A stretch of DNA of 64,000 bases from Streptomyces sp. NBC_00690 (GCF_036226685.1 NZ_CP109009.1:6661501-6725500), one strand, 5' to 3'; shown: positions 34,070-43,593, numbered from the stretch's first letter. The notes: generated by a model not told the origin, from the sequence alone. Made by a program: numbers and translations.

Positions 34070-37000
34070 GTGAAACACGCAAGAAGAAGACGGCTCCTGA
34101 CACCAACCATCGTCGCAGTGACAACAACACTGGCCATACCGTTATCACTACCCGCTCAAGCATCCGAGCCGTTACCGCCCAAGAACGCCACCCAATGGCG
34201 GGCCCCGAACACCCAAGATATCGACCACCCTGCTGCTGTTCCCCTCAAGGATCGTGCCAACACCCTCGGCAGTGACTACACCAAGTCCACCGATACCGTC
34301 TTCACCACCTCCGGTGACGGCAGCGGCTTCCACCTACTCGTCGCGGATGAGAAACACGGCTACACCGTGAAAACCGCAGCCACCCTCACCGAGCCCGGGT
34401 TCGACACCGACACCTGGATAGGCAACGCATGTCTGACCGCCTCCGGTAAACGAGCGGCAGTCGCCTATGCCCCAAGGACTTTCAGCAACAAACCTGAGTT
34501 GATGGCGCGCGGAGCCTTCGCGGCCACTGTGGACCTCACCACTGGCAAGGTCACCAAGCTGCCCTTCCAAACGTCGCTGGCCTACTTCAGCCCCGGCTGC
34601 GGCTCAGGTGAGCAAGCCGTATTCACTCAGCTCTCCTACGAGGGCGACGCGAAGCAACAATCCCGCCTGATCGGCGTGGATGCGGCCAGTGGCAAGGTGG
34701 CCAGCCCTCTCACCTATCCCGGCCAGGTCACCTCCGCCGTCCCTGTGAAGAAAGGTATCGTCGCCGCGCACGGCAACCGCCTGGTCGCCGCAGGAGCCAA
34801 GGGCAGGCTCTCGGAGATCACCCGTACGAAGGCGGTCCCCTTCCAACTGACCGTAGACGCCGCAGGGGGCCTCACCTACATCGACCGCGCCAAAAACGGC
34901 AAGAAGAAGGCGTCCACCGGCTACGCCCAGTACCTGAGTGCCAATCAACTCACAAAGGACAACGCCAAGGCTGCCACGCTGGCCCACGGATCCCTCACCG
35001 AGTGGGACTTGGCATCCTCAGCAGACGGCACCACATACATCACCGGCAAGGCCAAGAGCAGGACCGCCTTACCGAAGACCGTGAAGAACCCCGGACGCAT
35101 CTCCAAGGGAGCGCTCATCTCCAGCGGCGGCAGCGCCGCGGTCACTACCGACTGGGCTGATGGCAAAGACACCCGGGTCCGCCCCGAGGAAGCCCTCACA
35201 GAGCGCACAGCACGCACCACCCTTCGCCTGTTGGACACGAAGAAGACCGTCACCCTGGACGCTGTTCCCGGCATGAACCGCATCGGCGGGCAGAAGTCCC
35301 AACAGCAAGGCCGAGAATCCTCGCCGGCTCTCCCTCAACACAAGACGAAGCCGGCCCGGAGGGCTTCCCACACCAAGATTGACAACCCCACCACACAAGG
35401 AACGCGCACGCAGCTCATCGCCTCGTCGCCCTCCAATCCGAGCGAGGACGCAACCGAGCGGACCTGCTCAGTTCCCCGCAACGACGTGAAGAAGCAGGCA
35501 TTCCAGCCGACACCCCGTCAGGTCGAGTGGGCGGTGAACCAGGCAGTTGTCGGCAGGCTCGACTTCTACCGCTCGCCGAACTGGAAGAACACCGGCACCG
35601 GTGGATACCAGCCCCAAGGCATCTTCCCGCCTATCCTGCTCGCAGGTGACCCCAACGGGATTCTGGACACCGAGGACAGCGCCAACGACCGCTGGCACAT
35701 CCCTTCCCAAATCCTCCTCGGCGTCGCGGCCCAGGAAACCAACCTGTGGCAGGCCACCCGCTACGCGGTGCCTGGCGTCACCTCGAACAGCCTCATTGGA
35801 AATTTCTACGGCGTCGACTACAGCCCGAGCGGTCAACAGGTCGATCCGTGGAAGATTGACTGGGCTCACGCTGATTGCGGATATGGCATCACCCAGGCCA
35901 CTGACGGCATGCGCCTGCCTGGCCACGGCCAGCCCACCAAGTCCGTCCTTCAGCAGGAAGCCATCGCGCTGGACTACACCGCCAACATAGCGGCTGGCGC
36001 ACAGATCCTCTCGGACAAGTGGAACCAGACCCGCACAGCAGGCATGACGGTCAACGACGGCCACCCCCAGTGGATCGAGAACTGGTTCTTCGCCCTGTGG
36101 GCCTACAACTCCGGCTTCTACCCCCAGTCCGACGCTGACACGGCCGGCCACTGGGGCGTGGGCTGGACGAACAACCCCGCCAACCCGCTCTGGAAGGCAA
36201 ACCGACTGCCGTTCCTTGAGAACGCGCTCGGCGGAGACAACTACGGCGACGCCGCAAACCCACAGGACTGGCCCTACCAGGAAAAGGTCATCGGTTGGGC
36301 GGCACGGCCCATCACCTCGATGTTCGCGCCCGGCGACATGCAGGCCGGCTACCGGGCGGCATGGTGGAGTGGCGCCGCCGCCCGCACCGCAGCCAAGCCG
36401 CCCATCGACCTGTTCTGCGACTCCACCATCTCCTGCAACCCATCAAAAATCGCCGTCGGTGACTCCAACGACCCCGGCGGTGGCGCTTGCACCCTCGACG
36501 CTGGCAACAGCACGACCAACCCCCACTGGCTGCACTGCTGGTGGAACAAGTCAGTTCAGTGGAAGAGCTGCACAACTGGCGCCCAGTGCGGCAACCAGGT
36601 CCACCGGTTCAACACCTCCTACCCGGAGCAGCCCGACGCCAACTCCTACCCACCACGCTGTACGAGCGGCCTGGCAAGCAATGCTCTGATCATTGACGAC
36701 GTTCCGAACGGCGTCACCCCCGCCGGGTCAACCGCACGAAGCTGCGGAGCATTAGGGTCCGCGGGAACATTCACACTCAACTACAACGCGTGGAACGGCA
36801 CCTACCCGGGCAAGATGGACACCCACCAGATTGGTGGCGGATACGGCAACCACTTCTGGTTCACCCACACCCGCCAACCCGATCCCAACCCAGCTAACGC
36901 CAACCGCATGGAAGTCACCGGCATCTGGAAACTCGGCCAGACAATTCCCGGCGGCCAAGCCAAGGTGTACGCACACATTCCCGACCACGGCGCGCAGACC

Positions 37001-38533
37001 ACCGAATCCAACTACAAGATCACTACCGCTCACGGAATCCAGACAAAGCAGATCTCGCAGACCGCCAACGAGTCGAACAAATGGGTCGATCTCGGCGTCT
37101 ACCGCTTCAACAGCACACTCCCCCAGGTGAGTCTGTCGAACTTCAACAGCGTCGGCACCGGCGACAAGGACGTGGCCTGGGACGCCATAGCCTTCGTGCC
37201 CGGTGATTACGATGGTCTGCACGACATTCGATTCCCCGAGGCAAACCCCAACGCTGCCGACATTGACTTTGTGGCCAGCCAGGTAGCAAAAGATGCGGGA
37301 CCCATGGGAACCGCTTCCGCAAGGACTGCACCATCCGCGGGATCGACTGGTAATCGCTCGTGCTCCGCCGCTCGTGACGGCAGCACCCTGTGCGCCGAGT
37401 ACAAACCGATGAGCGAGGAGAGCAAGAGGACTGTCTCCCCCTCCACAAATGCCCAGAGAGCCCGGGCTCCTGAAATGGCAGCGCTCGCACCTGTTGGATG
37501 GTGCCGGAGCGTCAGCGGCGGTTCCGTTTATACACGGACAGAAGGTTGCTTGCGTGGACTGCTCGTCCTTACCGCCACACGCAACGGTGCACCGATCGGC
37601 AACGCCACCATGAAGATCATTCAGGAGATCGACCTCAACCCCAAGGCGACCCAGTTCACTACATGGACCGAGATCTCCCTGGTCAATATGACAGGAATCA
37701 ACTCCACGAGCCTCACCTCTTTCCAGGAAGACTGCTGGCCGACAACGGGCTGCACCGAATCCAGCGGCCCCTGGACCGGCAGCACCACCTGGACCGCCGC
37801 GGACACCCACGTAGCCACTCGCACAAACACCTATACCTGGAACAAGATCACAGGCGGCGAGCAGATCCTCAATCTGGACTGGAGCACCAGCTGGTCGACT
37901 CCCCAGGCTGCTGTCCAGGCAGTTCCGAATTGGAGCCACAGCGCTTTCGACATCCGCTGCGACAACAAGGTGGGCGGAAATACTGGCTGCATATTCCCGA
38001 AGTACACACCCACTCTGCAACTCAACACCCAGAAGTACCCAGCCGCCGCCGCCTACTACTGGGTGGTCATGCAGAAGCTGGCATCTCATCCGGGAAGCGA
38101 AGCTCACAACAAGCCGTTGCATCGCCTCGCGAATGACACAACGGCCGAACAGAATCGCCACAAGATGTGTGAACGCGCTGTCGCTGAATGGAACCCGAAC
38201 CCTAATGCGGACGGAACCAGTTGCGACGAGTACCCGTTCGCGAAATCCCGTGAAAGCGGCGGGATGACGCTCACTTCGGGGAAGTACTGCGTTCAGATGT
38301 ACGCAGATAAGCAAACCAACGGCACTTGGATGCTCGAACTCGACAATAACTATCCGTATCCGACCTGGAACGAGATCTGCGGCCGAGCCGCAGTTCCGGC
38401 CCTACAAAACACGAATGCAGGTGGGGACCTCGGGAACTTTACGAAAGATGTCCGTCTCCTGGACAATGACCCGTATTTCGTCCAGACCGGATTCGAGGGC
38501 TGCAACATCAGTACTGTCTGCAACATCAGCTAG
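34070..38533 (+). CDS. Large secreted multidomain protein: transglycosylase-like, golvesin-like, NucA/NucB-like nuclease
   Basis: This is a 1487-residue exported protein. The signal peptide (RRRLLTPTIVAVTTTLAIPL, ending AQASE) is followed by a beta-propeller-like region to about 430. Residues 530-680 look like a lytic transglycosylase fold: IPSQILLGVAAQETNLWQA (Glu near 556), CGYGITQATDGM, TANIAAGAQIL. Residues 900-1045 match golvesin C-terminal or Xly-type binding domains (KVYAHIPDHGAQ, WVDLGVYRF, VAWDAIAFVPG). Residues 1139-1487 resemble NucA/NucB secreted DNases: GCIFPKYTPTL near 1306, NRHKMCERAVAEW and CDEYPFAKS near 1385. It may cut peptidoglycan and then nucleic acid. A SUKH-type immunity candidate faces it across a shared terminator. 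Start GTG 34070; an ATG two bases before is followed by a stop. GC is lower than the backbone. Confidence 0.8.
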   Translation: MKHARRRRLLTPTIVAVTTTLAIPLSLPAQASEPLPPKNATQWRAPNTQDIDHPAAVPLKDRANTLGSDYTKSTDTVFTTSGDGSGFHLLVADEKHGYTVKTAATLTEPGFDTDTWIGNACLTASGKRAAVAYAPRTFSNKPELMARGAFAATVDLTTGKVTKLPFQTSLAYFSPGCGSGEQAVFTQLSYEGDAKQQSRLIGVDAASGKVASPLTYPGQVTSAVPVKKGIVAAHGNRLVAAGAKGRLSEITRTKAVPFQLTVDAAGGLTYIDRAKNGKKKASTGYAQYLSANQLTKDNAKAATLAHGSLTEWDLASSADGTTYITGKAKSRTALPKTVKNPGRISKGALISSGGSAAVTTDWADGKDTRVRPEEALTERTARTTLRLLDTKKTVTLDAVPGMNRIGGQKSQQQGRESSPALPQHKTKPARRASHTKIDNPTTQGTRTQLIASSPSNPSEDATERTCSVPRNDVKKQAFQPTPRQVEWAVNQAVVGRLDFYRSPNWKNTGTGGYQPQGIFPPILLAGDPNGILDTEDSANDRWHIPSQILLGVAAQETNLWQATRYAVPGVTSNSLIGNFYGVDYSPSGQQVDPWKIDWAHADCGYGITQATDGMRLPGHGQPTKSVLQQEAIALDYTANIAAGAQILSDKWNQTRTAGMTVNDGHPQWIENWFFALWAYNSGFYPQSDADTAGHWGVGWTNNPANPLWKANRLPFLENALGGDNYGDAANPQDWPYQEKVIGWAARPITSMFAPGDMQAGYRAAWWSGAAARTAAKPPIDLFCDSTISCNPSKIAVGDSNDPGGGACTLDAGNSTTNPHWLHCWWNKSVQWKSCTTGAQCGNQVHRFNTSYPEQPDANSYPPRCTSGLASNALIIDDVPNGVTPAGSTARSCGALGSAGTFTLNYNAWNGTYPGKMDTHQIGGGYGNHFWFTHTRQPDPNPANANRMEVTGIWKLGQTIPGGQAKVYAHIPDHGAQTTESNYKITTAHGIQTKQISQTANESNKWVDLGVYRFNSTLPQVSLSNFNSVGTGDKDVAWDAIAFVPGDYDGLHDIRFPEANPNAADIDFVASQVAKDAGPMGTASARTAPSAGSTGNRSCSAARDGSTLCAEYKPMSEESKRTVSPSTNAQRARAPEMAALAPVGWCRSVSGGSVYTRTEGCLRGLLVLTATRNGAPIGNATMKIIQEIDLNPKATQFTTWTEISLVNMTGINSTSLTSFQEDCWPTTGCTESSGPWTGSTTWTAADTHVATRTNTYTWNKITGGEQILNLDWSTSWSTPQAAVQAVPNWSHSAFDIRCDNKVGGNTGCIFPKYTPTLQLNTQKYPAAAAYYWVVMQKLASHPGSEAHNKPLHRLANDTTAEQNRHKMCERAVAEWNPNPNADGTSCDEYPFAKSRESGGMTLTSGKYCVQMYADKQTNGTWMLELDNNYPYPTWNEICGRAAVPALQNTNAGGDLGNFTKDVRLLDNDPYFVQTGFEGCNISTVCNIS

Positions 38534-38542
38534 AAACTAGCC

Positions 38543-38591
38543 AGACCAAGTGGCCCGCCAGGTCTCCCCGATCTGGCGGGCTACTTGGTCT
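38543..38591. terminator. Bidirectional terminator, 19-bp stem
   Basis: AGACCAAGTGGCCCGCCAG (38543-38561) pairs with CTGGCGGGCTACTTGGTCT (38573-38591) with a single G-T wobble and an 11-base loop. It lies between the convergent secreted-toxin and SUKH genes. Confidence 0.88.
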
Positions 38592-38596
38592 CCGGG

Positions 38597-39205
38597 TCAA
38601 TCTATGACCCACTCCAACATGCGCCCTTCATGGATACAAGGACGACGGGGCATTGTAGGTAGCTGCTCCAAAGCCTCCACCGCGTTACACAGGTCGTAAA
38701 ACATCTGACCCATACTCGGCCAAAGTCGCCGATACTCGGGACTTCCAAATGAAATCACACCGACATGACCATAGCGGTCAGTCCGATGATCAACAAACAA
38801 GAGATCACCGGCCAGGCTCTGAGCGAAAGGAACCCACCGGGAATTTGCGGTTAACTCGACTACATCATTCTCGTATCCTTCGTCGAAAGCCTCCTGGGCC
38901 ATATCGGCAAGATTGTGCTGCCATTCCATAATTCCTTCCGCGTTCAGAAGGCTGTACCCAATAATGAAGGCGCCGGGTTCCATGCTGGACCTCCGCGATG
39001 CCACGCCATTGTGTATCGCGAGAAATGACTTCAGTTCGTCAACCAATGCGAATCCGATTTCTTCCTCGAGTCTAACTATTTCGGCATCGGATACACCCGG
39101 GCGAAGGGTCGCGTGGTCTGCCGGTGCATTCTGGCAGAGCCAATTCTCAAATCTTAGCCAAAGCTCCTGGAGATTGTAAGGTCCGTCAGGCGTGGAACTA
39201 TCCAT
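38597..39205 (-). CDS. SMI1/KNR4 (SUKH) family protein, candidate immunity protein
   Basis: This 202-residue cytosolic protein has the SUKH pattern: RPGVSDAEIVRLEEEIGFAL, ELKSFLAIHNGV, WVPFAQSLAGDLLFVDHR and GHVGVISFGS. The family supplies immunity proteins for many polymorphic and contact-dependent toxins, especially nucleases. Here it is convergent with the large secreted nuclease-like protein and shares its terminator, so it is a plausible cognate immunity factor although not in the usual tandem order. No signal peptide is seen, as expected for a protein that protects the cytosol. ATG 39205 follows AAGGAGAC. Confidence 0.82.
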   Translation of the reverse strand: MDSSTPDGPYNLQELWLRFENWLCQNAPADHATLRPGVSDAEIVRLEEEIGFALVDELKSFLAIHNGVASRRSSMEPGAFIIGYSLLNAEGIMEWQHNLADMAQEAFDEGYENDVVELTANSRWVPFAQSLAGDLLFVDHRTDRYGHVGVISFGSPEYRRLWPSMGQMFYDLCNAVEALEQLPTMPRRPCIHEGRMLEWVID

Positions 39206-39458
39206 CCCGTCTCCTTCATGATTTCAGGACGTCGCACGAGGCGGGGCAGCCTGTTCGGCCGTCACGAAGTGAGCAAACCACAGAGGTGAGGTGAACTCGC
39301 CTCGTTGACTTCCGTGTTGCTGTCCAGACGGACCTGTTCGGTAGTAGCGTCAGTTCGACGCACAGTCTTTCCGGGACGTGTCGTACGGATGGCCTGCGGA
39401 GTTTTGTGCCAGGCGTACGTTTCGGACGGGGCTAAGTGAGCGTTTGATTCTCTGATGT
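39206..39458. other. Intergenic region before the IS5-family element
   Basis: About 250 bases with nothing coding that I can support. It contains the promoter of the SUKH gene and the left flank of the IS. Confidence 0.5.
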
Positions 39459-40412
39459 CTGTTTCATTTGGCTTAGCCGTCGCGCCAGTTGGGGGTGGTC
39501 TCGTGGGTGAGGCGGCGGGTCATGAGGTTGATGGTGGCGATTTGGATCATGGCTGCTGATCGGTGGGGATGGGTTTCGTAGTCGCGGGCGAGGCGTCGGT
39601 GGTGCATGAGCCAGCCGAGGGTGCGTTCGATGACCCAGCGGCGGGGTTGGACGTGGAATCCGCGGGTTGTGGGGTCGCGTTGGACGATCTTGAGATCGAT
39701 GCCGAGGCGTGCGGCGTGTTCGACGGCCTTGGTCTTGTAGCCGTTGTCGGCCCAGGCTTTGGTGATGGTGGGGTGTTGCTCGGCGACGTGTGTCAGGAGT
39801 TGGGTGCCGGCGGTGGAGTCGTGGACGCTGGCGGCGGTGACGGTGACGGCGAGCAGGAGTCCGAGGGTGTCGGTGACGATGTGCCGTTTGCGGCCGATGA
39901 TCTTTTTGGCAGGGTCGATGCCTTGGCTGGTCAGGGGAACGGTGGCTGAGGTTTTGATGCTCTGGCTGTCGACGAGGCAGGCGGTGGGCTCGCTCGTGCG
40001 GCCTTCGGCCTGGCGGACTTTGCCGCGTAGTGGTCCGGTCAGTTGGTCGAAGATGCCGTCGGCTTCCCAGCGAGCGAAGTAGCCGTAGACGCTCTGGTGG
40101 GGCGGGAAGTCGTGGGGCAGGTAGCGCCAGGGGATGCCGGTTCGGTCGATGTAGAGGATGGCGTTCATCAGCGTGCGTAGGTCGTGGGTGGGTTTGCGGA
40201 TGCCGTTGCGGTGTTGGCGCCAGGCTTCGAGGGTGGGGCGGATGAGTTCCCAGCGGGCGTCGGACAGGTCGCTGGGGTAGGGCCGTGAGGGCTGCATGAT
40301 GCCTGGGTATGTGGCGTTGGTCGGTCTGGGTAGGGCGTGTGCGGGGGTGTCTGGGGCTTTGTGGGGCGAGTTCGCAGTTCAGCATGGACCGGTGGGTTTC
40401 CAAATGAGACGG
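39459..40412 (-). mobile_element. IS5-family insertion sequence
   Basis: The transposase gene is bracketed by imperfect inverted ends. CTGTTTCATTTGG (39459-39471) on the left and the complement of CCAAATGAGACGG (40400-40412) on the right match at 11 of 13 positions. The exact tips may extend a few bases outward; no clear target duplication was found. The element is about 950 bp and looks complete. It lies between the SUKH gene and a damaged integrase. Confidence 0.75.
39473..40297 (-). CDS. IS5-family transposase
   Basis: This 274-residue DDE transposase starts MQPSRPYPSDLSDARWELI and has the DUF4096-like N-terminal region (RTLMNAILYIDRTGIPWRYLP, QSVYGYFARWEADG). The DDE domain has ACLVDSQSIKT (first Asp), KAWADNGYKTKA (second Asp) and RRWVIERTLGWLMHHRRLARDYE (Glu, Y-2-R-3-E form). 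The frame is intact, so the copy may still be active. Stop and start both lie close to the inverted ends. Confidence 0.93.
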   Translation of the reverse strand: MQPSRPYPSDLSDARWELIRPTLEAWRQHRNGIRKPTHDLRTLMNAILYIDRTGIPWRYLPHDFPPHQSVYGYFARWEADGIFDQLTGPLRGKVRQAEGRTSEPTACLVDSQSIKTSATVPLTSQGIDPAKKIIGRKRHIVTDTLGLLLAVTVTAASVHDSTAGTQLLTHVAEQHPTITKAWADNGYKTKAVEHAARLGIDLKIVQRDPTTRGFHVQPRRWVIERTLGWLMHHRRLARDYETHPHRSAAMIQIATINLMTRRLTHETTPNWRDG

Positions 40413-40559
40413 GAGCTTTGCTGAGGAACCCGGTGTATTGACGGCCGCTTCATGGCCGCATAAGCCGCTTTCCTGGCAGTTGGGCAACCTGGCGTCCCTG
40501 ATCGGTAGCCCAGAATCGTGATGGACTACCGGATATGGGAATCAAACGCCCACTAAGAC

Positions 40560-41290
40560 CGGCCGCCCGCCGCTGCTCCGGGCAGGCTGGAGGCATGGCC
40601 GCAAGAACACGTACGGACAATCCGCGCCGCCCTCCCAGACCGCTACCGGATCCTCGTGGAGATCGGCGCCGGTCTCGGCCTGCGCCAGGGCGAGGCGTTC
40701 GGACTCAGCCTGGACGACTTCGACTTCGAAGAGGGCGTCGTCCACATCCGCCGCCAGGTCAAGATGGTCCGGGCGAGCCTGTGCTTCGCGCTCCCCAAAG
40801 GCCGCAAGGTCCGCGACGTGGCACTGCCCTCCAGCATTGGAGAAGCAGCACAACGGACGCGACCGCGTTCCCGTCCGTGCCGGTCACCATGGCCTGGGAC
40901 GACCCCCGCTCACCGGAGACACCAGTGGAGGCCAAGCACCGCCGGCCCAGGACGTACAACCTGCTCGTGACCGGCCGCGAGCGCAAGGCCATCAACCGGA
41001 ACTACTTCAACTCCTACATCTGGAAACCCGCACTCACCAAGGCCGGCGTAATCGGCGGCCTGGAGCAGCGCGCCGACGGACAGCGCGTCTGGGAACCCTC
41101 CCGCGAACACGGCTTCCACGCGCTGCGCCACTTCTACGCCTCGGAGCAGCTGGAGGCCGGTGAGTCGGTCGTCTCACTCGCCCAGTGGCTGGGACACTCC
41201 GACCCGGGGTTCACTCTGAGGAAGTACGCGCACTTCCTGCCCCGGGCGGGCGCCCGCGGCACCGCCGCCATCGACGCCCTATTCGGCTGA
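40560..41290 (+). pseudogene. Frameshifted, N-truncated tyrosine integrase
   Basis: The reading starts in one frame with WPQEHVRTIRAALPDRY, VEIGAGLGLRQGEAFGLS (catalytic Arg) and ALPKGRKVRDVALP. Near 40835-40865 it shifts into another frame and continues PVTMAWDDPRSPETP, LNRNYF-like INRNYFNSYIWKPAL, then GFHALRHFYAS (His/Arg) and LGHSDPGFTLRKYAHFLP (His and Tyr nucleophile). It resembles pSAM2-type integrases of actinomycete integrative elements. The N-terminal arm-binding domain is missing, and the IS5 element lies 150 bases upstream. It is a relic of an integrated element that ends here. Confidence 0.8.
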
Positions 41291-41300
41291 CCGAGATTGC

Positions 41301-41325
41301 GGCCCGGGAGTGCTGCTCCCGGGCC
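41301..41325. terminator. Hairpin after the integrase relic
   Basis: GGCCCGGGAG (41301-41310) pairs with CTCCCGGGCC (41316-41325) over a 5-base loop, ten bases after the integrase stop. Confidence 0.75.
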
Positions 41326-41350
41326 CAAAGTCCCAGAGAAGTCCCACAGA

Positions 41351-41407
41351 CGCCGCCGCACCCCCATCAGACCTTTGTTTTGGCAGGTCAGACGGGGTGC
41401 GGCGGCG
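41351..41407 (-). terminator. murA terminator, 14-bp stem with inner stem
   Basis: CGCCGCCGCACCCC (41351-41364) pairs with GGGGTGCGGCGGCG (41394-41407); inside, GACCT pairs with AGGTC. It lies nine bases past the murA stop on the minus strand. Confidence 0.85.
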
Positions 41408-41415
41408 CCCGTATG

Positions 41416-42945
41416 TCAAATGTCGCGGAAGATCTCGATCTGCGCACCCACCGAGTTCAGGCGCTCAGCCAACTCCTCGTACCCGCGGTTGATGACGTAC
41501 ACGTTCCGCAGCACGGACGTGCCTTCGGCCGCCATCATCGCCAGCAGGACGACCACGGCGGGCCGCAGTGCGGGTGGGCACATCATCTCCGCGGCGCGCC
41601 AGCGGGTCGGGCCCTCCACGAGGACGCGGTGGGGGTCGAGGAGTTGCAGCCTGCCGCCGAGGCGGTTGAGGTCGGTGAGGTAGATGGCGCGGTTGTCGTA
41701 GACCCAGTCGTGGATGAGGGTCTGGCCCTGCGCGACCGCGGCGATGGCGGCGAAGAACGGCACGTTGTCGATGTTGAGGCCCGGGAAGGGCATGGGGTGG
41801 ATCTTGTCGATCGGGGCTTCCAGCTTCGAGGGCCGCACGGTGAGATCGACCAGCCGGGTACGTCCGTTGTCCGCCGTGTACTCGCTGGAGCGGTCGTGGT
41901 CGAGACCCATCTCCTCCAGTACGGCGAGCTCGATCTCCAGGAACTCGATCGGGACCCGACGGATCGTGAGCTCGGATTCGGTGACGACGGCCGCGGCCAG
42001 CAGGCTCATCGCCTCGACCGGGTCCTCGGAGGGCGAGTAGTCGACGTCGACGTCGATGGTGGGCACGCCGTGGACGGTCAGCGTCGTGGTGCCGACGCCG
42101 TCGACGCGTACGCCGAGGGCCTCCAGGAAGAAGCACAGGTCCTGGACCATGTAGTTGGACGACGCATTGCGGATCACCGTCACCCCCTCATGGCGGGCAG
42201 CCGCCAACAGGGCGTTCTCGGTCACGGTGTCGCCGCGCTCGGTCAGGACGATCGGCCGGTCGGGTGCGGTCGTCCGCTCGACCTGTGCGTGGTATAGGCC
42301 CTCGGTCGCCGTGATGTCCAAACCGAAGCGGCGCAGCGCGATCATATGCGGCTCGATGGTGCGGGTTCCCAGGTCGCAACCGCCCGCATAGGGCAGTCGG
42401 AAGGACTCCACCCGATGCAGCAGCGGTCCCAGGAACATGATGATCGAGCGGGTGCGGCGGGCCGCGTCCGCGTCGATGGCGTCCAAGTCGAGTTGGGCCG
42501 GCGGGACGATCTCCAGGTCCACGCCGTCATTGATCCAGCGGGTGCGGACACCGATGGAGTTGAGGACCTCCAGCAGACGGAAGACCTCTTCGATGCGGGC
42601 CACGCGGCGCAGCACCGTGCGGCCCTTGTTCAGAAGGGAGCCGCACAGCAGCGCCACACAGGCGTTCTTGCTCGTCTTGACATCGATCGCGCCGGACAGA
42701 CGACGCCCGCCCACGACCCGCAGATGCATCGGGCCGGCGTAGCCCAGGGACACGATTTCGCTGTCCAGCGCCTCACCGATCCGAGCGATCATCTCAAGGC
42801 TGATGTTTTGGTTGCCACGTTCGATACGGTTGACCGCGCTCTGGCTCGTGCCGAGAGCGTCTGCGAGTTGAGTCTGTGTCCAGCCGCGATGCTGTCGAGC
42901 GTCACGGATGAGCTTACCGATACGTACGAGGTAGTCGTCTGCCAT
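41416..42945 (-). CDS. murA: UDP-GlcNAc 1-carboxyvinyltransferase with N-terminal XRE DNA-binding domain
   Basis: This 509-residue fusion has two parts. Residues 6-62 are a complete XRE helix-turn-helix (IGKLIRDARQHRGWTQTQLA, GTSQSAVNRIERGNQNIS). Residues 74-505 are an EPSP-synthase-fold MurA that transfers enolpyruvate to UDP-GlcNAc, the first step of peptidoglycan synthesis. Active-site features are present: SKNACVALL (Lys-Asn pair) and GGCDLGTR with Cys near 189. The protein could thus sense UDP-GlcNAc or phosphoenolpyruvate and regulate a promoter. A palindrome 13 bases upstream of its ATG suggests it represses itself. Streptomyces also has a separate housekeeping murA. The domain pairing appears to be native to the genus. 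Confidence 0.92.
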   Translation of the reverse strand: MADDYLVRIGKLIRDARQHRGWTQTQLADALGTSQSAVNRIERGNQNISLEMIARIGEALDSEIVSLGYAGPMHLRVVGGRRLSGAIDVKTSKNACVALLCGSLLNKGRTVLRRVARIEEVFRLLEVLNSIGVRTRWINDGVDLEIVPPAQLDLDAIDADAARRTRSIIMFLGPLLHRVESFRLPYAGGCDLGTRTIEPHMIALRRFGLDITATEGLYHAQVERTTAPDRPIVLTERGDTVTENALLAAARHEGVTVIRNASSNYMVQDLCFFLEALGVRVDGVGTTTLTVHGVPTIDVDVDYSPSEDPVEAMSLLAAAVVTESELTIRRVPIEFLEIELAVLEEMGLDHDRSSEYTADNGRTRLVDLTVRPSKLEAPIDKIHPMPFPGLNIDNVPFFAAIAAVAQGQTLIHDWVYDNRAIYLTDLNRLGGRLQLLDPHRVLVEGPTRWRAAEMMCPPALRPAVVVLLAMMAAEGTSVLRNVYVINRGYEELAERLNSVGAQIEIFRDI

Positions 42946-42957
42946 GAAGGGGAGGTT

Positions 42958-42973
42958 ATCTCAGATATGAGAT
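42958..42973. promoter_or_regulatory. Candidate autoregulatory operator of XRE-MurA
   Basis: ATCTCA (42958-42963) and TGAGAT (42968-42973) are perfect arms around GATA, 13-28 bases before the murA ATG. XRE dimers bind palindromes of this size, and a site here would block transcription or translation start. The binding protein is inferred to be the gene's own product. Confidence 0.6.
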
Positions 42974-43589
42974 GAAGCGCACGACGGGGGTGGCGTTCGG
43001 GTGAGCCTGCGGCGAGCCCCGCTCGCAGTTTGACGGTCCGTCGGGAGCGCTGGTGCGTCAAGCGGTGGGGGTCCATCCGGGTGTTGGGGTGCGGTGTTCC
43101 GGTTCCACCCGAGCGCCCGTGGCCTGGGGCTGCGATGGGCGCTGGACTCGGAGAATCGTGGCGTGCCGACGAAGAGAAGAGGACGTCTACGGTGAAGTCG
43201 CTGAAGGGGACTCATATCGGCACAAGTGCACTGATGGGTGATGCTGACAGGGGGGTGCTCCGACGGCGTAGACCCGGAAGGCTCCACCCCTGTATCTCGG
43301 TTATTGAGTGAAGGGGCTCATGCCGCCCTTGTGGGAATGCCCCGGTGTGGATGGAGTCCGACGAGGTTGTTCGACTGCCGCGGGGGAGTCGGCCTCCGTC
43401 GCCGTGCGGTGAGCACGCCTTGCCACACGCCCTGGTGGTCATGCGAGTCGAGGGTGGCCTTCGCCGCGCAGAATCGGCTCTGACCTGGTGTGATCGCCTT
43501 GGGTCTCGGTCCGTGCGCTGGTGCGTTCTTGGGCGCGACGGCGGGCTGTATCGGGGTACGCGTGATACAGCACACCGCGCCCATCGGGT
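42974..43589. other. Non-coding interval between murA and the transposon
   Basis: About 615 bases with several short open frames but no ribosome site, codon bias or recognisable domain. TTCACTCAAT in minus orientation near 43303-43312 resembles part of the transposon end repeat. This may be the original murA-acnA spacer plus element debris. Confidence 0.5.
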
Positions 43590-43593
43590 GTCC

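Noticed and set aside
41290..41416. tRNA-type attachment site for the broken integrase
   Set aside because: Only two hairpins (terminators) are found; no tRNA 3' end or repeated core could be identified.
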